A stretch of DNA of 64,000 bases. Origin: Pseudocolwellia sp. AS88. Its GTDB lineage: Bacteria > Pseudomonadota > Gammaproteobacteria > Enterobacterales > Alteromonadaceae. Within the stretch, counting starts at the first letter, position 1. Every line of letters starts with the position of its first letter. The notes below the pieces were generated by a model. The model did not search any database. It saw only the letters and a list, made by a program, of their open reading frames with translations, and was not told the DNA's origin. This document shows, piece after piece, positions 20,354 to 28,460 of the stretch. The position numbers were made by a program, and so were the translations under genes. The stretch spans positions 1-64,000 of the forward strand of contig NZ_JAUPEC010000005.1 of assembly GCF_030551755.1 (NCBI RefSeq), written 5' to 3'.

Positions 20354-21061
20354 ATGAACTTTCATGAACGTATTTTAATTTTAAGTGATCATTGTGATAG
20401 TGCTGATCAAGCATCGTCTATGTGGTTACGCGGTTTAAAAGAAGAATATAGCGGGTTAATTCATTGTTATTCTGTGGTTGAATTAGTAAAGCAGGTAATG
20501 GCAAATCCGTTTGATTTGATTTTTATTGATATACAAAAACCGTCTGAATATTTAGTTGATGTTATTAAATATATCCGAAAAACTACGCGATTAGTTATTT
20601 GGAGTTATATAGATGATATTAAAGAGCCTGAAGTTGTAATGTTACTCAAGGCAGGTGCTGACAATTGTATAAAAAGAAGTAGCAGCCAAGAGGTCATTTT
20701 AGCGCAGGTAGAAGTCTTCTTTCGAAGAAAGCAACTCGATAGATTGAGTGTTGAAAAAAACCAATTACAGTTAAAGTCTTTTTTGTTGTGTCGTGATAAA
20801 CGTGAACTGTACTGTCACGATAATTTAGTGGTAACGACAGGTATAGAGTTTGAATTATTAAATATGTTAATGAGCAATAATGGTGAAGTGGTTTCTAGAG
20901 AAGATATAGCTAAAAGTATTTTCAAACGAAATGTACTTTATTGTAGCCAAAGCATTAACATGCATATTTCAAATATTAGACGTAAGTTACGCGCAATAAA
21001 CAATAATGTGGTCATTAAAAGTGTTCGTGGCAATGGTTATATTTTTGTTTTTGATTTCTAA
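20354..21061 (+). CDS. OmpR-family response regulator with atypical receiver domain
   Basis: Residues 1-125 form a receiver-like domain and about 140-235 a winged-helix DNA-binding domain of the OmpR/PhoB type (TGIEFELLNMLMSNNGEVVSRE, then SINMHISNIRRKLR and VIKSVRGNGYIF). The expected phospho-acceptor Asp appears in LIFIDIQKP and the conserved Lys in CIKRSS, but the acidic pair near the N terminus is weak (ILILSDHCD), so phosphorylation may be altered. No histidine kinase is near. It directly follows the lipoprotein gene (18 bases) and probably shares its transcript, so it may regulate an envelope response. Confidence 0.85.
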   Translation: MNFHERILILSDHCDSADQASSMWLRGLKEEYSGLIHCYSVVELVKQVMANPFDLIFIDIQKPSEYLVDVIKYIRKTTRLVIWSYIDDIKEPEVVMLLKAGADNCIKRSSSQEVILAQVEVFFRRKQLDRLSVEKNQLQLKSFLLCRDKRELYCHDNLVVTTGIEFELLNMLMSNNGEVVSREDIAKSIFKRNVLYCSQSINMHISNIRRKLRAINNNVVIKSVRGNGYIFVFDF

Positions 21062-21110
21062 TTATTGGTTGAGCAACAAACTCAATTTTTAAAAGCATAA
21101 CTACCAAGTA

Positions 21111-21140
21111 AAGCTCGAATAGAAATATTCGGGCTTTTTT
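21111..21140 (+). terminator. Terminator after the response-regulator gene
   Basis: AAGCTCGAATA and TATTCGGGCTT pair with one G-T wobble around a short GAAA loop and are followed by six T. It closes the lipoprotein/response-regulator unit. Confidence 0.85.
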
Positions 21141-21317
21141 ATTACTTTATTGTTAAAAATAGTCACAATAGAAAAGGTTTATTAAGCCAAGTTTTGGTTG
21201 ATTATTACCCATAAAGAATATTTCGAACGTGATGACAAAACTGACTATTAATTGACCCAAACTGTTAGTTGAATTACATTAATTGTTATCACATAAAAAA
21301 TCTTTCTAATAACGAAA

Positions 21318-22361
21318 ATGCCAAATAAAAACAAATTATTACTATTATTTTTGGCTATCGTTTTAGCTATTATCACCTTACTCATTCTTTACTCTGATGC
21401 AGTAGAATCTGTGTTTACTCGATTAAATGATCCCGCCAATATCATTGAAGAATATCCTTCTAATAAAATACAAAAAACGAATAAATACCTTACTGAAAGT
21501 TTATATGGCAATCAACAACCTGATAAATTAGAACCAAAGTCTAAATCTGCGACTTGCTTGGCTCCTTTACTCTCTTCTACTACAACTGAAACTTTAGTTG
21601 TGATAGATGACAAGGCGAGTGAAAAGCATCAAACAACAAAGAAATACTATGAGCTAAATACCAACTTAGATGATAAAAGTGGAGTGTTTACAAACGAGCT
21701 TAAGCAAAAGTTGTTTTATGTATTTAGCCACATAGAAAATGAATTCGATATTAACCTAAGCCATAAATTAGACTTAAATATAGTTTATCTTGGTAGTCGC
21801 ACTGATTATGAAGATTATGTTATGGAGCAAGGGCGTTCAGCTGAAGGAACGATAGGTGTTTACCTTTATCCTGAACACGCTTCGGTTGTTGAATTTATTG
21901 AGTACAAACAAGCTATCAATACCTCAATACATGAAGCTATTCATGCTTTTAATCGCAGTTATTGGGGCGAGTCGTTGCGCTTTTTTAATGAAGGGATGGC
22001 AAAGTATTTTGAGAAAATATCAATAAGTGGTGAGTTTCAACATTTCGACTTTTCTGGCTTACAAGATCAGAAATATCCAATGGAAATAGAAAATTTATTG
22101 TTTTCTGAAACTGACTGGCATGGCAATAACACTCATAAACTTTATCAAAACAGTAATGCACTTTTTTATTTCTTAATGAGTAATGATAAAGGGCGAAACC
22201 TGATACGGGAAATTATGCAGCTTGAGCAAAAAGACTCATGCTCTGTATTAACAGAAAGCATGGTGTTAGACATGTTATTTGAAATGTACCCAAATCATCA
22301 GCAAGAATTTGATTATTGGTTTAAAGATGGTTTAGCGCTATTCCTTCAGAATAAAAAATGA
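21318..22361 (+). CDS. Membrane-anchored gluzincin-type metallopeptidase
   Basis: A signal anchor (LLLLFLAIVLAIITLLILY, about residues 7-25) leaves the 347-residue protein facing the periplasm. The zinc motif HEAIH (in NTSIHEAIHAFNRSYWGE) is followed about 18 residues later by FFNEGMAKYFE, giving the third ligand Glu as in gluzincin peptidases of the MA clan. The fold and motif spacing support an active peptidase; substrate is unknown. It is a single gene between terminators, with no partner. A weak start context precedes ATG 21318. Confidence 0.7.
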   Translation: MPNKNKLLLLFLAIVLAIITLLILYSDAVESVFTRLNDPANIIEEYPSNKIQKTNKYLTESLYGNQQPDKLEPKSKSATCLAPLLSSTTTETLVVIDDKASEKHQTTKKYYELNTNLDDKSGVFTNELKQKLFYVFSHIENEFDINLSHKLDLNIVYLGSRTDYEDYVMEQGRSAEGTIGVYLYPEHASVVEFIEYKQAINTSIHEAIHAFNRSYWGESLRFFNEGMAKYFEKISISGEFQHFDFSGLQDQKYPMEIENLLFSETDWHGNNTHKLYQNSNALFYFLMSNDKGRNLIREIMQLEQKDSCSVLTESMVLDMLFEMYPNHQQEFDYWFKDGLALFLQNKK

Positions 22362-22418
22362 AGATAATTATTTTATTCATACACTATACGAATAAAGAAA
22401 AGTATAGATTTCAGCAAT

Positions 22419-22445
22419 AAAAAAACCTGCATCAGCAGGTTTTTA
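22419..22445. terminator. Bidirectional terminator between peptidase and peroxiredoxin genes
   Basis: AAAAAACCTGC, an ATCA loop and GCAGGTTTTT form a clean stem with A and T tracts. The flanking genes converge, so it can end both transcripts. Confidence 0.88.
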
Positions 22446-22477
22446 CTTGTTTATAAAGCTTAAAACTTAATTTCAGC

Positions 22478-23122
22478 TTATAAAGCTTTTAATGTTTTTA
22501 TTACTTCACTTGGCTCTTGTCTTGCTGTGTAATCAGCATCTACAAAAGCACTTGCAACTGTTCCATCTTTAGCAATAACAAAAGTTGCAGCTAGTGGTAA
22601 GTCGAACTGACCTTCACCATTGTGGCTTTCTACATCAATACCAAATGATAAATAAATTGGTTTTAATGCATCAGGTAAAGAAAACACTAAGCCTAAGCTT
22701 TTCGCATATTCCGCATTAACATCGGATAAAACGTCAAATGCTAGTTCATTTTTCTCTGATGTTGAAAGGGATGCATCAGGTAATTCTGGGGTGATAGCAA
22801 CTAATGTTGCACCTAAAGATTTAATCTCTTCAAGTGAGCTTTGGTATTCACGTAACTCAAAGTTACAGTATGGGCACCAGCCACCACGATAAAAAGTAAT
22901 AACTACAGGGCCATCTTCTAATAAATTAGCCAATGAAACTGTTTCACCTTTGTGGTTAGGTAATGAAAACAATGGCATGGTTTCATTTTCTTTAGGAGCT
23001 TTCAAAGTAATACCAGAATCAGCAAGGGCTTGTGTCGTTTGTTGCATTAATTCTTGTATGTTCTTAGGCGCTTTTTCTTTGAATACTTTTTTGTATTCGT
23101 CAATTTTTTCAATTAAAGACAT
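22478..23122 (-). CDS. AhpC/TSA-family peroxiredoxin-like protein
   Basis: The 214-residue protein has a thioredoxin-fold redoxin domain from about residue 45: PLFSLPNHKGETVSLANLL, then VVITFYRGGWCPYCNFELREYQ with a CxxC active site (rather than the TxxC of classical peroxiredoxins), and ATFVIAKDGTVASAFVD. It likely reduces peroxides or disulfides in the cytoplasm; no signal peptide is seen. It is divergent from a TetR gene, and two matching palindromes occupy the shared promoter region, so TetR-controlled expression is likely. Confidence 0.85.
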   Translation of the reverse strand: MSLIEKIDEYKKVFKEKAPKNIQELMQQTTQALADSGITLKAPKENETMPLFSLPNHKGETVSLANLLEDGPVVITFYRGGWCPYCNFELREYQSSLEEIKSLGATLVAITPELPDASLSTSEKNELAFDVLSDVNAEYAKSLGLVFSLPDALKPIYLSFGIDVESHNGEGQFDLPLAATFVIAKDGTVASAFVDADYTARQEPSEVIKTLKAL

Positions 23123-23145
23123 AATTCATCCTACTGCTTTTTAGC

Positions 23146-23161
23146 TTGAATGTTCATTCAA
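23146..23161. promoter_or_regulatory. Palindromic operator-like site 1
   Basis: TTGAATGTTCATTCAA is a perfect 16-base palindrome, 24 bases before the peroxiredoxin start. It resembles site 2 at 23193-23208 (12 or more of 16 bases identical). A TetR-family dimer encoded by the adjacent gene is the natural candidate binder. Confidence 0.65.
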
Positions 23162-23192
23162 TCATTTTTTTTTAAAACCTACAAGTAGTTTT

Positions 23193-23208
23193 TTGAACAA
23201 GCATTCAA
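23193..23208. promoter_or_regulatory. Operator-like site 2
   Basis: TTGAACAAGCATTCAA keeps both outer half-sites (TTGAA and TTCAA) of site 1, with the centres 47 bases apart. It lies upstream of the TetR start at 23256, suggesting autoregulation together with control of the divergent peroxiredoxin gene. Confidence 0.6.
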
Positions 23209-23255
23209 GATGTTGTAAGATGATGTTAATAAAACTTGCATGGATTTTTCTAATA

Positions 23256-23828
23256 ATGCCTAAAATACAATTCGATCGACAAGATGTTCTTGAAAAAGCT
23301 ACATCACTATTTTGGCGTGAAGGCTACAGTGCAACTTCAATGCAAGCATTGTTTGAAGTTACAGGTTTAAAACCTGGAAGTGTTTATTTAGCCTTTGGTA
23401 ACAAAGAAGGCTTATTTAAAGAGTCCATCGACTTTTACGGTAAAAGATCCGTCGAATACTTACAAGCTAAACTAAGTAATGACGACACTATAGAGCAGGG
23501 GATTTGTGAGTTATTGCTTTCCCTCGTTGATGAATCGACACAAACAGACTATTGCAGCTGCTTCTTGTTAAAAAGCCAACTTGAATTAGATAACCAAACA
23601 TCCTTAAAGCAACATATTGCTGATTACTTGCTGACTATTGAAAATGTTTATAGCAATCGACTTGCTACCATTTATGGCGAAGAAGAAGCTAAGCAAAAAG
23701 CGGCAAGTATTATGGTACATATTTTTGGTATTCGCGTTTATGGCTATCACACCAATAGCAAAGAGCAAATATTAGGTAGCTTAAGGTTAGGCTTAAGTTG
23801 GTTGCCTTGGTCGCAGTTAGCTCACTAG
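23256..23828 (+). CDS. TetR-family transcriptional regulator
   Basis: The 190-residue product has an N-terminal helix-turn-helix: FDRQDVLEKATSLFWREGYSATSMQALFEVTGLKPGSVYLAFGNKEGLF is a classic TetR DNA-binding region, followed by a helical ligand-binding domain with several cysteines (DYCSCFLLKS). I choose ATG 23256; an in-frame TTG at 23193 would fall inside operator-like site 2 and add hydrophobic residues unlike the family. No strong ribosome binding site is visible. The divergent peroxiredoxin gene is the probable target, perhaps in response to an electrophile or oxidant. Confidence 0.88.
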   Translation: MPKIQFDRQDVLEKATSLFWREGYSATSMQALFEVTGLKPGSVYLAFGNKEGLFKESIDFYGKRSVEYLQAKLSNDDTIEQGICELLLSLVDESTQTDYCSCFLLKSQLELDNQTSLKQHIADYLLTIENVYSNRLATIYGEEEAKQKAASIMVHIFGIRVYGYHTNSKEQILGSLRLGLSWLPWSQLAH

Positions 23829-23921
23829 CGCTTTTATTTTATATCCATTTAAAACATTGGCGTTTATAATGTTTAATATTATTTCAGGCAATTGCCGCAT
23901 TTTATTAGAGCTATACAGAAT

Positions 23922-24245
23922 ATGACTTTTCCAAACGATGAAACAGGCCAAGTATTGGCAGAAATGCATGAAGCAGGTATTGATTTAACCGTTATCCATA
24001 ACGTGGTGTTTTTTCAATTATTCGCTAAGAAAGAAGATGCAGAAGCTATGGCTGCTCATTTGGCAGAAGTTGCTCCTGATATTAAGTGCGATATTCATCC
24101 AGACGAAACACCTAATGTTTGGGATCTTGATTGCTCAATTAACTTAATGCCTATTTACGATGCTATTGTTGCTCAAGAAGCGCAATTCGAACAAATAGCT
24201 AATAAGTTCAATGGCTACAACGACGGCTGGGGAATGGAAGGTTAA
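23922..24245 (+). CDS. RraB-like (RNase E inhibitor family) protein
   Basis: The protein of about 107 residues resembles RraB, a regulator that binds RNase E and limits RNA degradation. Shared features are the alternating helix-strand pattern, HNVVFFQLFAKKEDAEAMAAHLAE, a PDETPNVWDLDCSINLMP strand and the closing FNGYNDGWGMEG, which matches the Tyr-Asp-Gly-Trp-Gly motif of RraB. I start at ATG 23922; a TTG at 23892 would add ten residues. It is shorter than RraB and lacks its acidic tail, so RNase E control is inferred only. Confidence 0.65.
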   Translation: MTFPNDETGQVLAEMHEAGIDLTVIHNVVFFQLFAKKEDAEAMAAHLAEVAPDIKCDIHPDETPNVWDLDCSINLMPIYDAIVAQEAQFEQIANKFNGYNDGWGMEG

Positions 24246-24315
24246 GCTTTAGTCCTAGCTAAAATTATACAGTAAATAGTTTTCGTGCTATTTACTGTGC
24301 TTTTAAATTAACATT

Positions 24316-24350
24316 TTCAAACTTCAAACTTCAAACTTCAAACTTCAAAC
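24316..24350. repeat. Five perfect tandem copies of a 7-base unit
   Basis: TTCAAAC is repeated five times without change, between the RraB-like gene and the convergent LysR gene and only 9 bases from the LysR stop. The unit is out of frame with three, so it would not be tolerated in a coding region. It is a likely variable-number locus formed by slippage. Confidence 0.9.
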
Positions 24351-24358
24351 TTTAGCTT

Positions 24359-25348
24359 TTAACCTTCAACCATAGCTTCAATGGCTATCTCAGGCTGACG
24401 TACATATTGGGTATCTATTAACTCACCTTGCCAAGAATTATTGGCATGAGCGGTAGCAGCTGTTTCACGAATTAACTCATATACAGCTAACACTGCAGGT
24501 GTATGATTAGATTTCTCTGAAAAATGTAAATAAACATCACGCCAAATATTCGGCTGAATAATCTCAATTTTTCTTAATTGTTGGCTTAACTCTAAATGAA
24601 ACGTTGCTGAAGATGGCACTATAATTAAACCTAAGCCCTGAGTTACATAGTGAAGGGTGGTCATCAATTGGCCAAAGGCTTTTTTACTTTTTAGAGTTAT
24701 ACCCACTTTTTTAGCTTGTTCATGAAGAAGTGTGCTTAGTGCGTCTTTTTCATCGGGCATAAAAATTTCATAATGCTGCAATTCTTCAAAGGGAATAGAA
24801 GCGTACATGGCTAATTCACTAAAGGTTGGGTTTTTAGGCTGTTTAGATATGTATAAAGACAAAGCTTCTCGAAGCAGTAATATGCCTTTTTCAGTACCAT
24901 CTTGATGATAACGTACAGCTAAATCCACTTCCTTATCTGCGAGCCATTTATCAACTATGTGCGAAGGTCCTATTCTAAAAGAGAGATCGATACCTGGATG
25001 TCTATGCTCTAATTCAGTGAGAAGAACAGCAGACAATACATTACAAGCTGCCTGACTCACTCCTACAACAACCTTACCTTTGCAATCCATTTCTCCTTGC
25101 ATAAGTTCAGCTTTTGCATTGAATATTTGCGCCAAGATAATGCGGGCGTGTTGCTCAAATAGTTTGCCTGCTGCATTTAAAGTTACACCTCTAAAATCAC
25201 GGTCAAATAATTTGGTTTTTAATTCGTGCTCTAAATTAGCTAACTGCAAACTAATTGCGGGTTGGGCAACATCTAATTCTCTCGCTGCTGCGGTAATACT
25301 ACCTTGATCGGCGGTAGTTAAAAAATATTGTAGCTGTTTAGAGTTCAT
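24359..25348 (-). CDS. LysR-family transcriptional regulator
   Basis: The 329-residue protein starts with a standard LysR helix-turn-helix (MNSKQLQYFLTTADQGSITAAARELDVAQPAISLQLANLEHELKTKLF) and continues with a periplasmic-binding-like effector domain (KVVVGVSQAACNVLSAVLL, residues 90 on). The first half resembles the NAC/CynR-like LysR branch. It is divergent, by about 300 bases, from the amine oxidase-cytochrome-RidA-TonB receptor cluster, which is the likely regulated unit. The effector may be the substrate amine or amino acid. Confidence 0.9.
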   Translation of the reverse strand: MNSKQLQYFLTTADQGSITAAARELDVAQPAISLQLANLEHELKTKLFDRDFRGVTLNAAGKLFEQHARIILAQIFNAKAELMQGEMDCKGKVVVGVSQAACNVLSAVLLTELEHRHPGIDLSFRIGPSHIVDKWLADKEVDLAVRYHQDGTEKGILLLREALSLYISKQPKNPTFSELAMYASIPFEELQHYEIFMPDEKDALSTLLHEQAKKVGITLKSKKAFGQLMTTLHYVTQGLGLIIVPSSATFHLELSQQLRKIEIIQPNIWRDVYLHFSEKSNHTPAVLAVYELIRETAATAHANNSWQGELIDTQYVRQPEIAIEAMVEG

Positions 25349-25663
25349 TTCTAACCTAATTCTGTGAGTTGTTTAAGTTGGATCTGTTTGAATGTAAGTA
25401 ATACGAGTGATTCGTTGTCTTTGGATCAAATAATTCGATAAGTCACAAGATCCCTTTTAAGAGCAAATTTAATGCCAGCGATTTTTTTTACATTATTGTT
25501 GTTTAAAAACAGCCTCAAAAGCGATTGTTTACAAGGCTATAAAAAAAATATGGGGGGCGCACAATATTTTTCAGTGTTCTGTTGTACGAAGAGTCTCGTT
25601 AGTATCAATTTCATGTTTTGACCTAGTGTCTAAATCAATTATATGGAGTTAACGAAAGTCATT
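25349..25663. other. Divergent promoter region of LysR and amine-oxidase cluster
   Basis: About 315 bases, AT-rich, without a gene. It should contain the LysR binding sites and both promoters, but I could not identify a convincing T-N11-A palindrome or paired promoter hexamers by eye. Confidence 0.4.
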
Positions 25664-27253
25664 ATGCTCAACATTACAAGACGACAATTTCTGACGTATG
25701 TCGGTGCTGCTGGTGGGTCATCAGCGTTACTAAAAACGAGCTTAGCATTAGGCTTAACCCCTGAAAGCGCTTACGAAGGGCCGGTTAACATTAAACCCGC
25801 AGCCAAAGGAGAAAAACCAACAGCATTAATTTTAGGTGCAGGAATTGCAGGTTTGGCAACTGCTTTAGAATTAGAGCAAGCAGGATATGAATGCACTATT
25901 TTAGAAGCATCTTTTAGACCTGGTGGACGTAACCTTACGGTTCGCCATGGTGATAAAATTGATGAAATGGGTCGTCCTCAAATATGTAATTTTGATAAAC
26001 AAGATAATTTATTTTTCAACTGTGGCCCAGCAAGAATTCCAGGTCATCACCGCAGAATATTGCACTATTGTAGAACACTCAATGTGCCATTACAGATCAA
26101 AGCTAATAGCAGCAAGATGGCTTACTTTCATGATGAAAAGTCATTAGGCGGTAAACCTAAGCGCATTATTGAGTATCACACGGATGTTCGAGGCTTAATG
26201 TCTGAGTTGTTATGGAAAGCTGCTGACAACAATCAATACGATCAATTCTTATCAGAAGAAGATGTAGCAAAGCTTATGTCATTTTCTAAAACTTATGGCG
26301 ATTTAACCGAAAATGGAAAATATATAGGCAGTGAGAGAGCAGGTTCTACTACTGATCGTATGCTTGATTTTCCTGTTCCAAATGTTCCTATCGAATTAAA
26401 AGCTATGTTAGATAGCAGTTTTTGGTATGGAGGACTTCTAGGAGCTGAGCAATTTGATTGGTGTGAACCATTAATGGAACCTGTTGGTGGAATGGACGCT
26501 GTCGTTAAAGGTTTTCTGAGAAAATTAAAAACAAAACCCGTATTAAATGCCCAAGTTAAAAAAATCTTCAACACAGATAACGGTGTAGAGGTTACTTATG
26601 AACAAGGCGGTTCATTTAAAACCATTAAAGCCGATTATTGCTTCAATAATATTCCTGCTTACTTCATGGCAGGTATCGAAAATAATTTTGATGGAACCTA
26701 CCAAAAAGCTCTGAACAGCATAAAGCGTGGCCATTTATTTAAAATTGCTTACCAAATGAAAGAACGTTTTTGGGAGCGTGATGGCATTTATGGTGGCATT
26801 AGCTACACCACAGGACCTATTGGTCAAATTTGGTACCCCTCGCATGATATCAATGCCCAAAAAGGCATTCTTTTAGGTGCTTACACTTGGGACGGAAAAG
26901 CTACTGCAATGTTTGAAGCTTTATCTCATGAAGATCGCCTTAAAGTCGGAGCCGCTAATGCAGAAAAAATCCATCCAGGTTATAGCAAATATATTGAAAA
27001 TGGCATCTCAATTCCATGGGGAAGAATGAACCACCAGATGGGGTGTGGTATGCGTTTAGATAAAGATGTTTGGGATGACTACTTTCCGTTATTACAAAAG
27101 CCTGAAGGTCGACACTTTATGATTGGTGATCAAATTAGTCATCACTCTGGTTGGCAAGAAGGTGCGTTAGCTTCTAGTGAGCAAGCACTCCAACAACTTA
27201 ATAAATTAGTTGAATTAAACGCTAATAAAAAAGGAGCTTCTTATGCGCGTTAA
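25664..27253 (+). CDS. Tat-exported FAD-dependent amine oxidase
   Basis: The product (529 residues from ATG 25664, or 536 from ATG 25643) begins NITRRQFLTYVGAAGG, a twin-arginine signal. The FAD-binding motif GAGIAGLATALELEQAGY is near residues 58-75, with the second FAD motif RPGGR. The C-terminal FMIGDQISHHSGWQEGALASS is the flavin-contacting motif of monoamine and L-amino-acid oxidases. Overlap of 11 bases with the cytochrome gene implies coupled translation. Oxidation of an amine or amino acid to an imine in the periplasm, with electrons given to the cytochrome rather than oxygen, is inferred from context. The substrate is unknown. Confidence 0.85.
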   Translation: MLNITRRQFLTYVGAAGGSSALLKTSLALGLTPESAYEGPVNIKPAAKGEKPTALILGAGIAGLATALELEQAGYECTILEASFRPGGRNLTVRHGDKIDEMGRPQICNFDKQDNLFFNCGPARIPGHHRRILHYCRTLNVPLQIKANSSKMAYFHDEKSLGGKPKRIIEYHTDVRGLMSELLWKAADNNQYDQFLSEEDVAKLMSFSKTYGDLTENGKYIGSERAGSTTDRMLDFPVPNVPIELKAMLDSSFWYGGLLGAEQFDWCEPLMEPVGGMDAVVKGFLRKLKTKPVLNAQVKKIFNTDNGVEVTYEQGGSFKTIKADYCFNNIPAYFMAGIENNFDGTYQKALNSIKRGHLFKIAYQMKERFWERDGIYGGISYTTGPIGQIWYPSHDINAQKGILLGAYTWDGKATAMFEALSHEDRLKVGAANAEKIHPGYSKYIENGISIPWGRMNHQMGCGMRLDKDVWDDYFPLLQKPEGRHFMIGDQISHHSGWQEGALASSEQALQQLNKLVELNANKKGASYAR

Positions 27254-27857
27254 AACCTTGATGTTCAGTTTGTTGATGGCTTCGTTAGGACATAGTGTTC
27301 AAGCCAAAGAAACCCCAACTCCAGCTGGTTTAGATTACTGTACTGTTTGTCACGGCAGTCAATTAATGGGCAATGTGAATATTGGTGCACCAAGACTTAC
27401 AGACCTATCTAGTTGGTATGTAGAGCGACAACTTCAAAACTTTAAGTTAGGTAAAAGAGGCTCTCATCCTGCTGATAAAACCGGTGGTGAAATGATGGTG
27501 ATGGTAGGGAAGCTATCAGATGAACAAATATCAGAAATTGCTAACTGGGTTACTCAAACCGTATCAACAAAACCTAAGCCTATGATTGAAGGGGATATCC
27601 ATTTAGGTAAGGAACAATATCAATCATGCGCATCATGTCATGGAGAAAACGGAGAAGGGAATAAAGCATTAGGAGCACCGAAGTTAAATGGCTTAAACGA
27701 TTGGTATTTAGTTACTCAATTAAATCATTTCAGACAAGGCTATCGAGGGACCGATGAATCAGACATTTATGGTCAACAAATGAAAGCTGCAAGCAATGTA
27801 GTTTTATCAGAAGAAGATGCGGCGAACTTAGCCACTTATATTTATCAATTAAAATAA
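27243..27857 (+). CDS. Dihaem c-type cytochrome (c4-like)
   Basis: The 204-residue protein has a signal peptide (cleavage after about residue 21) and two haem-binding motifs, CTVCH (33-37) and CASCH (129-133), each in a similar domain of about 90 residues. Candidate axial Met residues are M84-M87 and M180. The duplicated-domain arrangement is that of cytochrome c4. It starts inside the end of the amine oxidase gene (11-base overlap) and is followed after 17 bases by ridA. It is the probable electron acceptor of the flavoenzyme, leading to a terminal oxidase; this is inference. Confidence 0.9.
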   Translation: MRVKTLMFSLLMASLGHSVQAKETPTPAGLDYCTVCHGSQLMGNVNIGAPRLTDLSSWYVERQLQNFKLGKRGSHPADKTGGEMMVMVGKLSDEQISEIANWVTQTVSTKPKPMIEGDIHLGKEQYQSCASCHGENGEGNKALGAPKLNGLNDWYLVTQLNHFRQGYRGTDESDIYGQQMKAASNVVLSEEDAANLATYIYQLK

Positions 27858-27874
27858 ACTTAGGAGTTTTATCC

Positions 27875-28369
27875 ATGAAGAAAATCTTATTAGTAGCTGC
27901 AAGTACATTATTCATGAGCAGTGCTATGGCTGATGTTACACGTCATGCTTTACCAAATAACAACCCATTTCCTATTTCAAGAGCAGTAGAAGTTACACCT
28001 GATACTACGTTAATTTTTCACAGCGGCATGGTGCCAGGTCCGGTTGATGCAACCGCTGAAAAAGGTAGCCGTAAATATTATGGTGATACTGAGACTCAAG
28101 CGTTAAATGTATTCAAACGTTTTGAAGCTTCATTTAAAGAATTAGGTGTAGATTTTGGTGACGTTATAAAAATGCAAGTATTTATGGTTGGTGATCCAAC
28201 GATGGATGGAAAAATGGATTTTTCAGGCTTTATGAAAGCTTACACAAAATACTTTGGAACTAAAGAACAACCAAATAAACCAGCGCGTTCAGCATTTCAA
28301 ATCGCAGGCTTAGCTGGCGGACCTAATATGTTAATTGAAATTGAAATGGTAATTGCAAAACCTGAATAA
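27875..28369 (+). CDS. Periplasmic RidA/YjgF-family deaminase
   Basis: RidA proteins hydrolyse reactive enamines and imines. Most are cytoplasmic, but this 164-residue protein has a signal peptide (MKKILLVAASTLFMSSAMA, cleavage after residue 19). The catalytic Arg is retained (R138 in PARSAFQIAGL), as is the Glu of the IEIEMV strand (E155/E157), so activity is likely. The RidA core runs from about residue 22 to the end. It follows the cytochrome gene by 17 bases with GGAG as ribosome binding site. The linked amine oxidase would produce exactly the imine that RidA hydrolyses. The exact substrate is not known. Confidence 0.88.
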   Translation: MKKILLVAASTLFMSSAMADVTRHALPNNNPFPISRAVEVTPDTTLIFHSGMVPGPVDATAEKGSRKYYGDTETQALNVFKRFEASFKELGVDFGDVIKMQVFMVGDPTMDGKMDFSGFMKAYTKYFGTKEQPNKPARSAFQIAGLAGGPNMLIEIEMVIAKPE

Positions 28370-28393
28370 ACTTTTTCTACAAAAGAAAACCCA

Positions 28394-28411
28394 TGCCTCG
28401 ATTTAGAGGCA
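28394..28411. other. Hairpin between ridA and the TonB receptor gene
   Basis: TGCCTC (28394-28399) pairs with GAGGCA (28406-28411) around a GATTTA loop. No T-tract follows on the plus strand, so it is not a standard terminator. It may partly uncouple the receptor from ridA or stabilise the upstream transcript. Confidence 0.4.
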
Positions 28412-28460
28412 AAAAAACAACAAGAAAACCACACCAAAACATGAGAGACAGAGGTTCACT

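Noticed and set aside
23193-23255. TetR start at TTG 23193
   Set aside because: It lies inside an operator-like palindrome and adds residues that do not match the family.
24316-24350. CRISPR-like repeat
   Set aside because: The unit is 7 bases and fully tandem with no spacers, so it is a simple tandem repeat.
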